A DNA stretch of 6,199 bases from JBDRNO01 sp043811005 (GTDB lineage Bacteria; Bacteroidota; Bacteroidia; NORP154). A model generated the notes under the pieces. That model did no database searches and had not been told where the DNA came from. It was given only the letters and a program-made list of their open reading frames with translations. The stretch is from assembly GCA_043811005.1 (NCBI GenBank), contig JBDRNO010000213.1:1-6199 (forward strand), in the 5' to 3' direction. This document shows positions 4,970 through 6,199 of this stretch, one piece after another. The position numbers and the translations under genes are program-made. Position 1 is the first letter of the stretch. Every line of letters starts with the position of its first letter.

Positions 4970-5392
4970 TTACTTTACCGCCTTCCGCTTTGCACGCCAG
5001 CGCCTGATTGCCTCTACACCGCCTAAAATAACAGCAGCAGGTATCGCCCACAAGGCACTGATATTATTCTCTTTTGATATATCCACTATCTCGGTTGAAT
5101 CAGCGCCTGACAATGAAAGTAATTCAACAATAATTTCCTTCTTTTGATTCAGGCAATCTTCCATCCCAAAGACACCCATTACTGAATCTTCAGGATAGAC
5201 ATTGTTGCGATAGTGCTGATAATTTCTCTCTTCACTTCGTATCATGCCCTGCAATTTGCCTACATAAACGGCAGTGTCAAGCCCTGTTGAATCATTACTA
5301 CACATTGCCCGTATCTGACTGAAGTCGATTCCAAAGACTGAAACTGAAATCAGCAAAGCAAATATCACATAGCCTGTTTTTCTATAATTCAT
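4970..5392 (-). CDS. Secreted or membrane-anchored hypothetical protein (140 aa)
   Basis: I do not recognise a family. Residues 1-21 look like a signal peptide: MNYRK, a hydrophobic core YVIFALLISVSVF, then a likely cleavage after VFG. The middle (22-108) is polar and helical with two cysteines (31 and about 80). A second hydrophobic segment, ISALWAIPAAVILGGV (111-126), is followed by a strongly basic tail starting EAIRRWRAKRK. The predicted form is a periplasmic or extracellular domain anchored at the C-terminus with the tail in the cytoplasm. ATG at 5392 follows TAAAAGGAG, in the gap after the fibre-like gene. A lysis or superinfection role is inferred from the holin-like neighbour. There is no lipobox, so it is not an outer-membrane spanin by sequence. 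Confidence 0.7.
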   Translation of the reverse strand: MNYRKTGYVIFALLISVSVFGIDFSQIRAMCSNDSTGLDTAVYVGKLQGMIRSEERNYQHYRNNVYPEDSVMGVFGMEDCLNQKKEIIVELLSLSGADSTEIVDISKENNISALWAIPAAVILGGVEAIRRWRAKRKAVK

Positions 5393-5404
5393 GTCATACT
5401 CCTT

Positions 5405-6199
5405 TTATGGTCTAATTCTTAACCAATTATATGCCAAACCACTTGTACCAGCCGCCCCACGATGAACCGCAAACATTCCTGCTATTGCTTCAACAGTGAG
5501 TAGATCAGTTGCAGTTGGTATTGCCGTACCCTTAATCGTAATCAAATAAATATCTGTAGCAAGTGCGCCGCTTACCGTAACAGTGTCATGTGCAGCAGTT
5601 GTCGTGAAAACATCCGAACCTGCAATTTGCGCACCAAGATAAAGCATATTCACTTTTAGCGTATCCACAAATGCCGAATCATTGACTACTATAGCACCAC
5701 CAATATTTGTAAAAGTATACACACCGGATATACTTTCATTTGCTGATTTATCTAATAGATTTGCCGCAGTAATTGAAGCCACAGTTGCTCCAGTAACATC
5801 AGCATCGCTAACAACCGAAGCAGCGGTAAACGCACCTGCAATATCAAGTATTCCCGTATTGCCATCAAATTCAAGAGTATTGGTCATTGTCCCGGCTACC
5901 ATTGCGCTTATCTTATACCCGCCGTCTTCTGTAGTTGCCGTTACGTCCTGCATTATGGTTTCAAACTTCACAAAGTCATCCAGATTGCCCGCTGAATCGT
6001 AGCCGCTATGCTTTACCGTTGCTATCACATCGTCGTCACTGGTTGCCTTTTCAGGATTCACAAACGCATCCGCCACCTTTGCATTTAGCAGCGTTGCACC
6101 AGTGACAGTGCCGTCGAGATTATTAGAAGACGCATCATAGGCAGTGCTGGCGGTCATATTCTGAGGCCGCATAGCAAGGACTGCGCCGAGTTGGGTGAT
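5405..6199 (-). CDS. Fibre-like virion structural protein, C-terminal part (5' end beyond window)
   Basis: The last 264 residues are visible, and the frame is open to the right edge, continuing upstream of the internal ATG at 6172 with ITQLGAVLA. The opening LGAVLAMRPQNMTA, then TAYDASSNNLDGTVTGATLL, resembles a segment I recall near the C-terminal ends of phage tail fibres. It is followed by the collar-like pattern TEDGGYKISAMVAGTMTNTL, EFDGNTGILDIAGAFTA, which suggests a trimeric beta-structured fibre. The remainder is rich in A, T, V, D and G, and ends NWLRIRP. No transmembrane helix or catalytic motif is visible. Since it is upstream of the head-tail genes rather than after the tail genes, a head-fibre role is as possible as a tail fibre. 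Confidence 0.65.
   Translation of the reverse strand: MTQLGAVLAMRPQNMTASTAYDASSNNLDGTVTGATLLNAKVADAFVNPEKATSDDDVIATVKHSGYDSAGNLDDFVKFETIMQDVTATTEDGGYKISAMVAGTMTNTLEFDGNTGILDIAGAFTAASVVSDADVTGATVASITAANLLDKSANESISGVYTFTNIGGAIVVNDSAFVDTLKVNMLYLGAQIAGSDVFTTTAAHDTVTVSGALATDIYLITIKGTAIPTATDLLTVEAIAGMFAVHRGAAGTSGLAYNWLRIRP

Noticed and set aside
4947..5051. N-terminal extension of the holin-like gene to 5051
   Set aside because: It would overlap the 3' end of the upstream gene and start with a CCC-type cysteine-rich stretch; the AAGGAG site clearly favours 4946.
5682..6002. Plus-strand 106-aa frame opposite the fibre-like gene
   Set aside because: Shadow produced by the repetitive A/T/V-rich codon pattern of the fibre gene on the other strand.

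Overview
The window is a densely packed piece of a tailed-phage or prophage virion-structure region. Every supported gene lies on the minus strand, so transcription runs from the right edge (6199) to the left edge (1). No tRNA, rRNA, integrase, insertion sequence or CRISPR is visible. The DNA is moderately AT-rich and almost every gene has a clear AAGGAG-type ribosome binding site a few bases upstream, which indicates a bacterial virus. The host cannot be named from this sequence. The architecture (HK97 gp10-like protein, tail terminator, tail tube, no sheath gene in view) fits a siphovirus with a long non-contractile tail.

In order of transcription: (1) 6199-5405 is the C-terminal 264 residues of a fibre-like structural protein whose start lies outside the window. 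(2) 5392-3786 is a membrane/lysis-like cassette. It holds a secreted or membrane-anchored 140-aa protein, a 148-aa multi-helix membrane protein (holin-like) and then a chain of four very small genes (34, 45, 78 and 62 aa). Each gene of the chain overlaps the next by the four bases ATGA. The 34-aa and 45-aa members are very short and are supported mainly by this overlap pattern. (3) 3772-1303 is the head-tail connector block: a DnaT-like head-tail adaptor, a head-closure/stopper-type protein, a 190-aa fibre-like module, an HK97 gp10-like protein, a 45-aa lysine-rich protein and a tail terminator-like protein. (4) 1281-1 is the first 427 residues of the major tail tube protein, which runs off the left edge.

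The connector genes are expected to act together: the adaptor and stopper close the portal vertex after packaging, the gp10-like protein and terminator join and cap the tail, and the tube protein polymerises beneath them. Three features stand out. The tail tube protein appears to carry about 200 extra residues forming two beta-rich modules inside the conserved tube fold. The membrane cassette sits between a fibre gene and the connector block and contains two exact copies of a 15-bp dyad. An in-frame A_AAA_AAA heptamer immediately precedes the stop of the 45-aa lysine-rich gene, where a -1 slip would fuse it to the terminator. Family assignments come from recognising sequence motifs without any database search.
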